Shown here: positions 53,536 through 64,000 of the stretch, in pieces | Position numbering within the stretch: the stretch's first letter is position 1 | How the letters are laid out: each line of letters begins with the position of its first letter | From: JAWKTT01 sp041398965 | GTDB taxonomy: Bacteria > Planctomycetota > Planctomycetia > Planctomycetales > Planctomycetaceae | Assembly: GCA_041398965.1 (NCBI GenBank) | Contig: JAWKTT010000005.1 | Span: 1 to 64,000, forward strand | DNA: 64,000 nucleotides | Reading direction: 5' to 3' | Translations under genes and position numbers: made by a program | The notes under the pieces: model-generated | What the model was told of the DNA's origin: nothing | Database searches by the model: none | Seen by the model: only the letters and a program-made list of their open reading frames with translations

Positions 53536-54885
53536 ATGACGATTACACTTCTTGAAATTCCGGAATTGGCTGAACTCGACTCCGGCGGGGCCTTGATCCG
53601 TGTGCCGAGTCAACAGAATGTCCCGTTCACGAGCCGGGTCCGGGCGATTGTCGATACTCCCGAATTCCAGAGGCTTGGTGAGATCAGCCAACTCGGACTC
53701 GTTTCTCGTGTTTATCCCGGTGCCCGCCACACCCGGCTCGAACATGCCCTCGGGGTGTATCACAATGCCTTGCGATATCTCAGGCAACTCGCTCGCGATC
53801 CCCGGTTTGTTGACGTCGTTGACCGTCCGGCAGCCGAACTGTTGATCGTGTCGGCACTGCTTCACGATCTCGGTCATTGGCCGTTTTGTCATCCCATTGA
53901 AGACTTGGATATCGAAGGATTGCCCCCCCATGAGGCTCACGCGGCCCGCTTCCTCGAATCTCATACGCCACTCGGAAAGGTGCTGCGGGAAGTCTGGAAG
54001 ATCGATCCGGCTGATGTGCTGGATGTTTTAGTCCCCCGGACTGACTCGCGACGACTCCGATTACTCCGGTCGATCATCTCGGGCCCGATCGATGTCGACA
54101 AGATGGACTACCTCGAACGGGACAGTCTTCATTGTGGCGTCCCTTACGGACAGAACTTTGATAAGCAACGGCTCATTCAGTCGCTGGTTGTTAATGCGAC
54201 GGGAGATGGACTGGCAATTTCCTCGAAAGGAAAAACGGCTGCCGAGTTAATGGTCTTCGCGAGGTACGTTATGTTCAGCGAAGTCTACTGGCACCATGCC
54301 GTGAGGTCGGCGACCAGTATGTTTGGTCGAGCGTTCTATGAACTCCATGACCGTCTCGATCTCTCGCAACTGTTTGTGTCGGGCGATGCGGTGATGATTG
54401 CCGAGATGCGACAACTCGGACGTGGGACCGTTGCCGAGCGTCTGATGGAAGGGGTCTTCGGTTCGAGTCGCGGACTGTATAAGCGGGCGGCCGAGTTCAG
54501 CGAAATGCAGTCCCCCGATGTTTACCGTCTACTGGCCCAGCGCCCCTATCAGTTTTTGGTCGAGTGCGGTAACCGTCTGGCCGAGCGAGTTGCAACAAAG
54601 GTCGGCCACCCTGTCGGCCCCACCGACATCCTCATCGACGCCCCTCCACCGCACCGGGAGATCGAGTTTAATGTCGAGATGTCGTTCCCCAAAGAAGGTC
54701 GCTATCGCAAACTTCGTGAAGTCTCCCCCGTCGTGGATGCTCTCGCAAGGACTCAGTTTGACGACTACACGAAACGAGTTCGAATCTTTGTTGCCCCCAT
54801 TCTGCGCACAGAGATTCCTGCTCCTGACGACTGGCGACTGGAGATCGAGGCAGTTGCCATCGAAGTCGCGGCGGAACATCGCTAA
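53536..54885 (+). CDS. HD-domain phosphohydrolase, dNTPase/SAMHD1-like
   Basis: 449 residues. The HD metal site appears in dGTPase order: RHTRLEHALGV (first His), SALLHDLGHWPFCHP (HD pair plus following His) and GPIDVDKMDYLERD (final Asp). The FQRLGEISQLG and VYPGARHT segments are typical of the SAMHD1/YpgQ-like group. Members hydrolyse dNTPs to nucleosides and triphosphate, or related nucleotides; the exact substrate is not evident. It is cytoplasmic and appears monocistronic, with a hairpin after the gene. Confidence 0.85.
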   Translation: MTITLLEIPELAELDSGGALIRVPSQQNVPFTSRVRAIVDTPEFQRLGEISQLGLVSRVYPGARHTRLEHALGVYHNALRYLRQLARDPRFVDVVDRPAAELLIVSALLHDLGHWPFCHPIEDLDIEGLPPHEAHAARFLESHTPLGKVLREVWKIDPADVLDVLVPRTDSRRLRLLRSIISGPIDVDKMDYLERDSLHCGVPYGQNFDKQRLIQSLVVNATGDGLAISSKGKTAAELMVFARYVMFSEVYWHHAVRSATSMFGRAFYELHDRLDLSQLFVSGDAVMIAEMRQLGRGTVAERLMEGVFGSSRGLYKRAAEFSEMQSPDVYRLLAQRPYQFLVECGNRLAERVATKVGHPVGPTDILIDAPPPHREIEFNVEMSFPKEGRYRKLREVSPVVDALARTQFDDYTKRVRIFVAPILRTEIPAPDDWRLEIEAVAIEVAAEHR

Positions 54886-54947
54886 TCATCCGACCAAGGT
54901 CAACTGTTCTCATAGGATCATTTGGTACTTAATCCGATGCGACTGGG

Positions 54948-54969
54948 CGACTCCACAATTCGGGAGTCG
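54948..54969. terminator. Hairpin between convergent HD and GH5 genes
   Basis: Arms CGACTCC and GGAGTCG flank an 8-base loop in the 95-base gap between two convergent genes. No long T-run follows. Its placement suggests a shared terminator. Confidence 0.5.
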
Positions 54970-54980
54970 GATGCAACAAC

Positions 54981-57251
<2,271 letters not shown>

Positions 57252-57534
57252 GACGGTAACTCGGTAACAAGGTTGACGAAGCAGCGTGATCGACAGTGAG
57301 TATACTCGATTTCGAAATGCATGAGAGCGAACCGGGATGCGCGACTAAGACCGGCACAAGTTCGCGTCTCCACGATGATCGGATGCTGACGATGGGAACT
57401 TTCTCGACAAGTGTGCTACAGTTTCTCTGCTGGGGTCTTGAACCCTGAATTATCGACACTGTGTTCCTGAACTTTGTGTCGTCACGTCTGCGTCTCCCTT
57501 CGGCTGATCTCCTGAACTTCTGACTTGAATCTGC

Positions 57535-59073
57535 ATGACTGATGCCCCCCAAAGACGCGGCTCTGGCACACCGGGATCGTCCGGTTCTCCTGGCGGGGAG
57601 CCTCGACGCCGGGTGCGGCGTGGCATTCGGTTGGTGACCGCTCCCGAGCGACAAGAAACCGAGTTGATCGACAAGATCAAGAAGGAAGTGCGTCGTGATC
57701 TGCCGGGAGCACTCGTCAGTCTAGGATTGCACGTTGTCGTGTTGCTGGTCTTGGCGCTGATTGCTGTCGCTGTGAAGGGAGGGCCTGACATTGGGGCAAT
57801 TCAACTGGAGTGGGCGAAAGAACAAATTGCTTCCGCTCCTCCAGCGGTACAGATGGTAACACCGATTCGTATTGAACAGCCCAACCTTGTTCCTCTCACT
57901 CCCCCGCCAATGGTCGAAAAGCCCAAAGAGGCGGTCACTCAGACGCAACCGGTCGAAGTGAAGCCGGTCGACATGAAGAAGAGCTTGTCTGGTCGACAGA
58001 AGAAAGATGCTGACAAACTGACGACTCGCGATGCGTTCAACGAGGACTCTCGGAAAGCCATTGATCGGTCGCTCGCTTGGATTGTCCGGCAGCAATTCCC
58101 GGATGGTCATTGGAGTTTGCAGGGGCCGTATCCTGACGGAGCAAGTACGCGGTGGTCGACCGATGTCGGGGGGACCGGACTGGCGCTGCTCGCCCTGTTG
58201 GGTGACGGTCACACGCCGCAACTGGGGAACCATTCTGCCGCCGTCGCCAAGGGTTTGAAGTGGCTGCAAGGGACGCAGCAGTCTTCGGGGGTGTTTTATC
58301 AGGGAGTTGAAGAGGGGCGGGAACCAACGTTCTACGCACATTCCATTGCCACGATGGTCATGTGCGAGGCCCTGACACTCACGGGGGACGAGCAGTACCG
58401 TGCCGCCGCTGAAAAAGGGATCGAATATCTTGTCCGCTCTCAGAATCCGGTTGAAGGGGGCTGGGGATATCGTCCACTTGACGAGACGGGCGAAGGGGAT
58501 CTGTCGGTCTCGGGGTGGGCTCTCATGGCACTGCATACCGCGAGGATGGCCGATATCGAGGTTCCCGGCGGGGCGTTTCTGCTGGCGTCGCGATTTCTGG
58601 ACCGCTGCCAGGAGGCTCCGGCCAATGAGTCTCGATATAAGTATCGACCGAACTTCTCCCCCGCGACAGACATCGAACAACGGGCCGCAATGACAGCTTC
58701 GGGACTCTTGGCGAGGCAATGGATGGGCTGGCCGAAAAATTATCCTCCGCTCATTGTTGGAGTCGATTTTCTATTGGAAGAGAATCAACAGCCACGATGG
58801 GAGGCTTATCATCGCAATGCTTATGGCTGGTATTATGCAGCCGAGGTTTTGCATAACTATGGGGGGGACCGCTGGAAAGAGTGGTTCGCCGATCTTCAGC
58901 AAATGGTCGTTTCCGCCCAAAAGACACGGGGGCGAGACTCCGGGAGTTGGGACCCGAACACTCCCGTTGGGAGTCCTCACGAGTGGTCCGACAAGTCCGG
59001 TCGACTCTACCTGACGGTTCTCTGCACCCTGATCCTCGAAACCCCTTTTCGTCATGAGCCTTTGTATGAATAA
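57535..59073 (+). CDS. Membrane-anchored prenyltransferase/squalene-cyclase-like repeat protein
   Basis: 512 residues. An Arg/Gly-rich cytoplasmic N-terminus is followed by one membrane helix (about 60-83) and a Pro-rich linker (about 100-150) that recalls TonB-type proteins. An alpha-toroid follows with terpene-cyclase-like repeats (QQFPDGHWSLQGPYPDG, QNPVEGGWGY) from about 180 to the end. The acidic DxDD motif of squalene-hopene cyclases is not seen, so it is probably not a cyclase. Planctomycetes carry many such anchored alpha-toroid proteins with unknown function. The next gene, ald, starts 111 bases after it on the same strand. Confidence 0.75.
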   Translation: MTDAPQRRGSGTPGSSGSPGGEPRRRVRRGIRLVTAPERQETELIDKIKKEVRRDLPGALVSLGLHVVVLLVLALIAVAVKGGPDIGAIQLEWAKEQIASAPPAVQMVTPIRIEQPNLVPLTPPPMVEKPKEAVTQTQPVEVKPVDMKKSLSGRQKKDADKLTTRDAFNEDSRKAIDRSLAWIVRQQFPDGHWSLQGPYPDGASTRWSTDVGGTGLALLALLGDGHTPQLGNHSAAVAKGLKWLQGTQQSSGVFYQGVEEGREPTFYAHSIATMVMCEALTLTGDEQYRAAAEKGIEYLVRSQNPVEGGWGYRPLDETGEGDLSVSGWALMALHTARMADIEVPGGAFLLASRFLDRCQEAPANESRYKYRPNFSPATDIEQRAAMTASGLLARQWMGWPKNYPPLIVGVDFLLEENQQPRWEAYHRNAYGWYYAAEVLHNYGGDRWKEWFADLQQMVVSAQKTRGRDSGSWDPNTPVGSPHEWSDKSGRLYLTVLCTLILETPFRHEPLYE

Positions 59074-59184
59074 TCTTGTCTCAGTCGATGTCACTTGACT
59101 GGTGTTACCAAACGCCACTCAAGCCCTTCGTTTGCATCGTTGGGCCTCTTGCACGATCCCCTCCGCAACCCCACTGGAGCTGTC

Positions 59185-60294
59185 ATGATTGTTGGTGTTC
59201 CGCGAGAAGTGAAGGATGATGAATATCGCGTTTCGATGATGCCCGTTGGTGTCGAGGACCTCACTCGGCTGGGGCATCGTGTGCTCGTCGAGCGTGGGGC
59301 CGGAATCGGCAGCGGCATCACCGATGAAGACTATGCGAAGCATGGTGCCATCATCATTGACACCGCCGCCGAGGTCTTTGGCGAAGCAGAACTGATTGTT
59401 AAGGTGAAAGAACCGCAAAGGTCCGAGTGGTCGTTATTACGAAAAGGGCAGGTACTGTTTACATATCTTCATTTTGCAGCAAGCAAGGAGTTAACGCTCG
59501 CAGTTCTTGAGACGGGGGTCACAGCCCTTGCCTACGAAACACTGCGCGGCCCCAAAGGAGACTTACCCTGCCTCACACCGATGAGTGAGGTCGCTGGCAG
59601 GATGAGTATTCAACAAGGGGCCAAGTATCTCGAACGCCCGCAAGAAGGCCGGGGAATTTTGTTAGGTGGCGTCCCCGGCGTCCCTCCGGCTCACATCGCG
59701 ATTTTAGGAGGTGGAGTCGTCGGCAAGAACGCGGCTCGCATCGCCGCAGGGTTTCATGCCGATGTCGCCTTGCTCGACATTAGTGTCGAACGACTTCGAT
59801 ATCTTGAAGACATTATGCCGCCGAACGTGAACACGTTATTCAGCGATCGACATAACATTCGCGAGCAGTTACAACGAGCCGACCTTGTCATCGGGGCCGT
59901 ATTAATTCCTGGTGCAAAGGCGCCGAATTTAGTACACGCGAGCGACCTTAAACTAATGAAGCCGGGGGCTGTGATCATCGATGTCTGCATCGACCAGGGA
60001 GGCTGTTGCGAGACGAGTCGTCCGACCACTCATGCGGAACCGACCTATGTTGTCGACGGGATCGTGCATTATTGTGTGACAAACATGCCGGGTGCAGTCG
60101 GTCGGACCAGTTCGTACGCCCTGTGCAACGTCACCTTCCCCTATGTGTCACGACTGGCAAATCTCGGCCTTGAAGCGGCCTGCATCGCCGACGCCGGCTT
60201 GAAGGAAGCGGTCAACATGCATCATGGGCAGGTTACTAACAAGGCGGTTGCCGACACGTTTGGACTTCCGTATCATGCCGACTTTCTGAATTAG
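59185..60294 (+). CDS. ald: Alanine dehydrogenase
   Basis: 369 residues, the usual family length, from the ATG at 59185 (MIVGVPREVKDDEYRV); an upstream in-frame start adds 30 unrelated residues. It catalyses reversible NAD-dependent deamination of L-alanine to pyruvate and ammonia. Visible: the substrate Lys region (IVKVKEPQ), FTYLHFAAS, TPMSEVAGRMS, the nucleotide-binding ILGGGVVGKNAARIA, and the C-terminal signature SRPTTHAEPTY..DGI..YCV.NMPGAV. It is cytoplasmic. It converges with the sigma-54 activator gene 40 bases downstream. Confidence 0.95.
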   Translation: MIVGVPREVKDDEYRVSMMPVGVEDLTRLGHRVLVERGAGIGSGITDEDYAKHGAIIIDTAAEVFGEAELIVKVKEPQRSEWSLLRKGQVLFTYLHFAASKELTLAVLETGVTALAYETLRGPKGDLPCLTPMSEVAGRMSIQQGAKYLERPQEGRGILLGGVPGVPPAHIAILGGGVVGKNAARIAAGFHADVALLDISVERLRYLEDIMPPNVNTLFSDRHNIREQLQRADLVIGAVLIPGAKAPNLVHASDLKLMKPGAVIIDVCIDQGGCCETSRPTTHAEPTYVVDGIVHYCVTNMPGAVGRTSSYALCNVTFPYVSRLANLGLEAACIADAGLKEAVNMHHGQVTNKAVADTFGLPYHADFLN

Positions 60295-60334
60295 AGTCTT
60301 GTGAGTTCAGGGGGGCATCGCTGAGACGAACGTG

Positions 60335-61948
60335 TCACGTTTCTTCCGACTTACGGAATTGGGCCACCCAGTCGTCTTGAATTCTCGCTTGAATGGTGGC
60401 ACGGTGTTTCTTCAGTCGGCGGGCAGTTTCCGCGATGTTGTCGGTACGGGAAAAGATAAGCGAGCAGTAACGTTCGAGGAGTTCATCGAACGTCAACATG
60501 CCGGCTCGGACTTCGGTGGTGAATGTGTCGAGGGCCGTTTCGACTGTCCGTGATGATCTGTTCAAAGCCAGATCGGATGGTGACTTGACGTTCGCGGAGC
60601 GACGTACCGGGGGGTGATATTCGCCTCGCACCATGACGCTGCGGACGCACTGTTCGAGTTCGCGAAAGTTGCCGGGCCACGAATAAGTAAGGCCAATCTC
60701 GGGGGAGTGTTCGATCCAATTCAGGACCTCCTGTCCCAGTTGTTCGATGAAGTCCGGAGTTGCCTTTTCACCAAGACAGCGACGGACCGCATGGGCCACC
60801 AGGGCTGGTAGTTCTTCGAGCGAGTCGGCGAGAAGTTCGCGGAGGGTGGGGGTACGAATGATGTCGCTGCAAAGTCGAAAATAGAGGTCTTCGCGAAAGG
60901 TTCCTGCAGCGATGAGCTCGGACAAGTCGCGATTTGTCGCCGCGATAACACGTCCCTCGAATCTTTGTGGTTCCGCATCACCGACACGGTAGAACTCTCG
61001 GCTCTGCAACACACGCAAGAGTCTTACTTGAACAGATTCCTGCATCTCGCCGAGTTCATCCAAAAACACGGTGTGCCCCCGACGACACTTCTCGAACCAA
61101 CCTTCGCGATTCTTCGTGGCACCAGTGAACGCACCGGCAACATGCCCAAACATTTCCGACTCGATGAGATCGCGGGGCATGGCCGATAGATTGATCGGAT
61201 GGAAGGCCCCTGCAAACGGTTCTGTGAATTGACCTTTTCGTCGATCAAATGGGACGAAACGGGCAAGGCCGATCGCCGTGGCCACTAATTCTTTCCCCGT
61301 TCCCGACGGCCCGAGTATCAACGTGGCAACATCGTGCATTCGTTCATAAAGTAGCGAGCCATACCATCGCAGTTCTCGAGGAAAGATCGAGTGCCATATC
61401 GATGCGCGGAGTCGCATCATCGGTTGCGAGTTGCCTTGAAGCAGTTGATGGATGAGCACCAACGCCAGTCGATGTTGGAAGAAGACTGCAAACGCATGTT
61501 CGGCACGAATGAAGAAGTCTGGGAACATCATCGGGACCGCAGTCCAGCGTTGAAAGTCCTTGTGGAAACTTCGAAAGATTGCGGCAAGCGATTCACCACG
61601 TTGTGCTGTCAACGGGTCGACCATTGGGGCGAAGTACCGCTGATAGAGGGCGGAAACGATCAAGTCTTCGTAAAGCTCTTGGTCTCGGGCCAAGGGGGGC
61701 GATGACGATGCCTTGAGCCGAGGGATCAGTCGCAACAACAAGGCTTCGCTGCGGCGAGCCAATAGATCCGTAAGCGGTAGATCCGGCTCCTTGACTGGTG
61801 GCAACTGTCGTTCCGCTTCGTCCGATCCAAAGTCCACGCTCGTCGCCTCCCGTCGGGCAATGGCCAGAGCTTGCGTATCGCAGGGGTTGGCGTACGCCAA
61901 CCGTCGAATGGCTTCCGCAAAGGCCCGTTCATCAGATCGAAACAGCAT
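60335..61948 (-). CDS. Sigma-54-dependent transcriptional activator
   Basis: 537 residues. An unrecognised N-terminal sensor region (1-185) is followed by an AAA+ domain with GPSGTGKE (Walker A, about 211), the sigma-54-contacting GAFTGA loop (about 273), GHTVFLDELGEM (Walker B), AATNRDL and the WPGNFRELEQCV sensor II/R-finger area. A C-terminal Fis-like helix-turn-helix ends at QARIQDDW. The N-terminus is not a response-regulator receiver, so its signal is probably a ligand or partner. It is divergent from the P450 gene, whose upstream region has a -24/-12 promoter candidate, making that gene its likely target. Confidence 0.85.
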   Translation of the reverse strand: MLFRSDERAFAEAIRRLAYANPCDTQALAIARREATSVDFGSDEAERQLPPVKEPDLPLTDLLARRSEALLLRLIPRLKASSSPPLARDQELYEDLIVSALYQRYFAPMVDPLTAQRGESLAAIFRSFHKDFQRWTAVPMMFPDFFIRAEHAFAVFFQHRLALVLIHQLLQGNSQPMMRLRASIWHSIFPRELRWYGSLLYERMHDVATLILGPSGTGKELVATAIGLARFVPFDRRKGQFTEPFAGAFHPINLSAMPRDLIESEMFGHVAGAFTGATKNREGWFEKCRRGHTVFLDELGEMQESVQVRLLRVLQSREFYRVGDAEPQRFEGRVIAATNRDLSELIAAGTFREDLYFRLCSDIIRTPTLRELLADSLEELPALVAHAVRRCLGEKATPDFIEQLGQEVLNWIEHSPEIGLTYSWPGNFRELEQCVRSVMVRGEYHPPVRRSANVKSPSDLALNRSSRTVETALDTFTTEVRAGMLTFDELLERYCSLIFSRTDNIAETARRLKKHRATIQARIQDDWVAQFRKSEET

Positions 61949-61979
61949 GGCAAGACCTCACAGAAAGTAACATTCACCG

Positions 61980-62014
61980 TGTCATGATATGTTAGCACAT
62001 TGCATTTTATGACA
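61980..62014. promoter_or_regulatory. Possible activator-binding inverted repeat
   Basis: TGTCAT (61980-61985) and ATGACA (62009-62014) form an inverted repeat with 23 bases between the arms. It lies about 70-100 bases upstream of the -24/-12 promoter candidate, where enhancer sites for sigma-54 activators usually lie. The repeat is short and could be chance. Confidence 0.3.
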
Positions 62015-62080
62015 ACACTCCTGATTGCTGTGTGTTACTCAACTACTGTCCAGGAAGAGGGTTGTGGAAAAATCAAGATG

Positions 62081-62096
62081 TGGCATGCGGAGTGCA
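62081..62096 (+). promoter_or_regulatory. Sigma-54 (-24/-12) promoter candidate for the P450 gene
   Basis: TGGCATGCGGAGTGCA fits the sigma-54 consensus TGGCAYR-N4-TTGCW with one mismatch. The invariant GG and GC pairs are exactly ten bases apart. Transcription would begin near 62108, about 155 bases before the P450 start. The divergent gene encodes a sigma-54 activator, which raises the prior for this site. Confidence 0.6.
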
Positions 62097-62264
62097 TTTG
62101 GAGAGTGTCACTCATTCCAATCGAGGCGACAACAGGGGGTCAGTTTCCGCAGCGGGCCGCGTCGTTCCCCATCGAAAATGTGGAGCGAGCGGAGACTGAC
62201 ATCCCTGTTGTTGATGGCCGTAGAGATGCCAACGCCGACACATACCTCTTTCAGTGAAGTGACC

Positions 62265-63650
62265 ATGATGACCACTCCCATTCCAGGCCCGCGTGGGTCG
62301 TTCTTTCTCGGAAACCTCAAGGAGTTTCGAGCGGGGTTATTGCCCTTTCTGGAGAGGTGTTTCACAGAGTTTGGCTCGGTTGCCACTTTTCGCCTTGGGC
62401 CGCACAGGCTCGTCCTGCTGAGCGAACCTTCGCTGATGGAGGAAGTTCTTGTCCATCAGAACAAATTGTTTACGAAGCACTATGCCGTGCGACTGCTGAG
62501 GCCCGTCCTCGGGAACGGTCTGCTGCTCAGCGAGGGGAAACAATGGCTCTCACAACGACGACTGATTCAACCGGCGTTCTCGCGACGATTCAACGATGAC
62601 TTAACGAAAACCGTTCGACGACATGCCGAGCGACTTGCGGCAGATTGGCGGGAGTCGCCGCGACGTGATCTGTATCACGACATGACGAAGCTCACTGTAC
62701 AAATCGCTGCAGAAGCATTCTTGGGTGTCTCTGATATCGTGGACATGGAGGAGATTGGCGAACATCTCGAAGTAATTCATGCCGACTTTGAACACCGGTT
62801 TCAACGAGCAGCCAACCCTCCAATGTGGGTGCCGACCTTTGGGAATCGCCGACTGCGTTTCGCTGTTCAGGGGTTGACGGCTCTGATTGACCGCATGATC
62901 GAACGACGAAAGGCCGACTCGAACGAATACCACGACGCGCTGTCACTTCTCCTGCGTGTGAAGGATGAGCAGGGACGAGGCATGCCGATTCAACTGCTTC
63001 GAGATGAGGTGATGACCCTGCTCCTCGCCGGGCACGACACGACATCCAACTCGCTCACGTGGACCTGGGTGCTGCTGGCACAACATCCGCAGGTGTTCAA
63101 GGCGTTGCGAGCAGAGGCACATGCCCTCGATGATGGAACTCGATGCCCAGGTGAGTTCCCCTACACGCACAATGTCATCAAAGAATCAATGCGGCTGCTG
63201 CCCCCTGTGTATCTCTTTGGGCGAGCTGCAATGTCGCCCGTGCAACTGGGGGATTACATCATCCAGAAAGGAGATAGCGTCGTCATGTCGCAATGGGTGC
63301 TACATCGCGATCCTCGGTGGTATCCCGAACCGCTCACTTTCAATCCTGGTCGCTGGACACCTGAGTTCGAGAGTCAGCTGCCGAAGTTTGCCTACTGTCC
63401 TTTCGGTGGCGGTCCGCGCGTCTGCCTGGGAAAAGAGGTTGCCATGATCGAAGCGGCGACCGTGCTCACCACATTGGCCAGAGAGTTTGACATCGTCCTT
63501 GAGAATCCCGACACCATCGTCCCCTGGCCAACTGTCACTCTTCGTCCCAAATCGGCTGTCTGGGCCAAGGTGATATCAAGAGGGCGGCCCGCTACCAACG
63601 ACGATGCCACGGGTGTCGTCAGGGAAGCGGCGGATCGTCCTATTGTGTGA
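62265..63650 (+). CDS. Cytochrome P450
   Basis: About 461 residues from the ATG at 62265 (a second ATG follows directly). The frame extends to 62025 but would begin before the predicted promoter start. Features: the proline-rich PIPGPRG entry, LLLAGHDTTSN in the I-helix (about 254), ESMRL (ExxR, about 307-310), the PERF-like region (FNPGRWTPEF), and the haem-Cys loop FGGGPRVCLGKE with Cys at about residue 387. It resembles the soluble bacterial CYP110/CYP4-like group, often fatty-acid or terpene hydroxylases. It needs separate redox partners, none of which is adjacent. It is likely controlled by the divergent sigma-54 activator. Confidence 0.9.
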   Translation: MMTTPIPGPRGSFFLGNLKEFRAGLLPFLERCFTEFGSVATFRLGPHRLVLLSEPSLMEEVLVHQNKLFTKHYAVRLLRPVLGNGLLLSEGKQWLSQRRLIQPAFSRRFNDDLTKTVRRHAERLAADWRESPRRDLYHDMTKLTVQIAAEAFLGVSDIVDMEEIGEHLEVIHADFEHRFQRAANPPMWVPTFGNRRLRFAVQGLTALIDRMIERRKADSNEYHDALSLLLRVKDEQGRGMPIQLLRDEVMTLLLAGHDTTSNSLTWTWVLLAQHPQVFKALRAEAHALDDGTRCPGEFPYTHNVIKESMRLLPPVYLFGRAAMSPVQLGDYIIQKGDSVVMSQWVLHRDPRWYPEPLTFNPGRWTPEFESQLPKFAYCPFGGGPRVCLGKEVAMIEAATVLTTLAREFDIVLENPDTIVPWPTVTLRPKSAVWAKVISRGRPATNDDATGVVREAADRPIV

Positions 63651-63746
63651 ATCACTCAGTGAACGGCGAGAAGGCGACGCACACTGACCATGATGTCAAT
63701 GGCGAGTACCAATGACTCACTTTCCCTCAAACTCGGAGAACTGCTC

Positions 63747-64000
63747 ATGTTGACAACAACACGTCTGACGATCGGATTGACCATGTTCTTAGGGATACTG
63801 ATGCTGCCCGAGGACAGCCGTGGATGTGGGTGTGGTGGTGGGATGTCGATACGACAGTCCAGCACGCTCAAGAAGACTGTTGCCCCCATCTTGCCCCGAC
63901 CGATGTCAGCAACGTCCAGTGGGTGTCAGGTAATCCCATTCCTTCCGAGCGTTACTCGCCCGTGGATCTTGTTGTCCACTCTTTCTATCGATGGGATCAT
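63747..64000 (+). CDS. Start of an unresolved gene running off the right edge
   Basis: An ATG with GGAGAA 6 bases upstream begins a signal-like N-terminus (MLTTTRLTIGLTMFLGILML) and then Gly/Cys-rich sequence, with no stop before the edge. After about 30 codons this frame looks less protein-like. The +1 frame from about 63842 reads a more convincing sequence (SNVQWVSGNPIPSERYSPV...). Either the frame shifts near a G-rich run or one of the two is chance. No family was recognised. Confidence 0.3.
   Translation, partial: MLTTTRLTIGLTMFLGILMLPEDSRGCGCGGGMSIRQSSTLKKTVAPILPRPMSATSSGCQVIPFLPSVTRPWILLSTLSIDGI

Noticed and set aside
59095..59184. Earlier start for alanine dehydrogenase
   Set aside because: The 30 extra residues are not part of the family, which begins at MIVGVPREVK with the normal length.
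62025..62264. Upstream extension of the P450 frame
   Set aside because: It would start before the predicted sigma-54 transcription start, and the sequence is Arg/Ser-rich without P450 similarity.

Overview
The window is a 64 kb chromosomal piece from a planctomycete (phylum Planctomycetota), probably a free-living aquatic or soil member. I infer this from gene content. There are paired DUF1592/DUF1552 secreted proteins, DUF1501, DUF1080, several PQQ-type beta-propellers, leucine-rich-repeat secreted proteins, a squalene-cyclase-like repeat protein with an N-terminal membrane anchor, a giant alpha-2-macroglobulin/TPR protein, and many dispersed palindromic repeats. No rRNA, tRNA, CRISPR array, prophage or plasmid backbone was seen.

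Layout. 1-5 kb: an intradiol dioxygenase cut by the left edge, a PQQ propeller, a Dabb-domain protein, DUF983, NIF3 and DUF1080 proteins. 5-9.3 kb (minus strand): a moxR-DUF58 pair followed by a short SecA-like ATPase. 9.7-15.7 kb: DUF1501 and the helicase HrpA. 16-26 kb (minus strand): an LRR protein, an unknown secreted protein, DUF1552, a REP-associated tyrosine transposase (RAYT) with flanking REP palindromes, DUF1592 carrying an in-frame REP array, a second PQQ propeller and an LRR lipoprotein. 26.8-35.4 kb: one 2867-residue macroglobulin/TPR protein. 35.5-37.7 kb: pyrB overlapping a degenerate pyrC. 37.8-41 kb: a decayed zone with a cadherin-like repeat remnant, a nucleic-acid-deaminase toxin remnant, an unknown secreted protein and paired palindromic elements.

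41-48.3 kb holds the most unusual system. A second short SecA-like ATPase overlaps a HlyD-type adaptor. Next come a GAF/HlyD membrane protein and a PqqD-like/M50 protease/HlyD fusion whose reading frame is broken by three +1 shifts. I propose that this cassette exports or matures very large surface proteins or toxins, of which the neighbouring remnants are relics. This is inference from gene order and domain content.

48.6-64 kb: a lipoprotein with about five NTF2-like units, a zinc-ribbon/TPR membrane protein, an HD phosphohydrolase, a GH5 glycosidase with a duplicated N-terminal module, a squalene-cyclase-like protein and alanine dehydrogenase. Last come a sigma-54 activator divergent from a cytochrome P450, the latter with a -24/-12 promoter candidate, and the start of an unresolved gene at the right edge.

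Start codons are my choice from Shine-Dalgarno-like sequence, signal peptides and family boundaries. Several differ from the longest possible reading frame.
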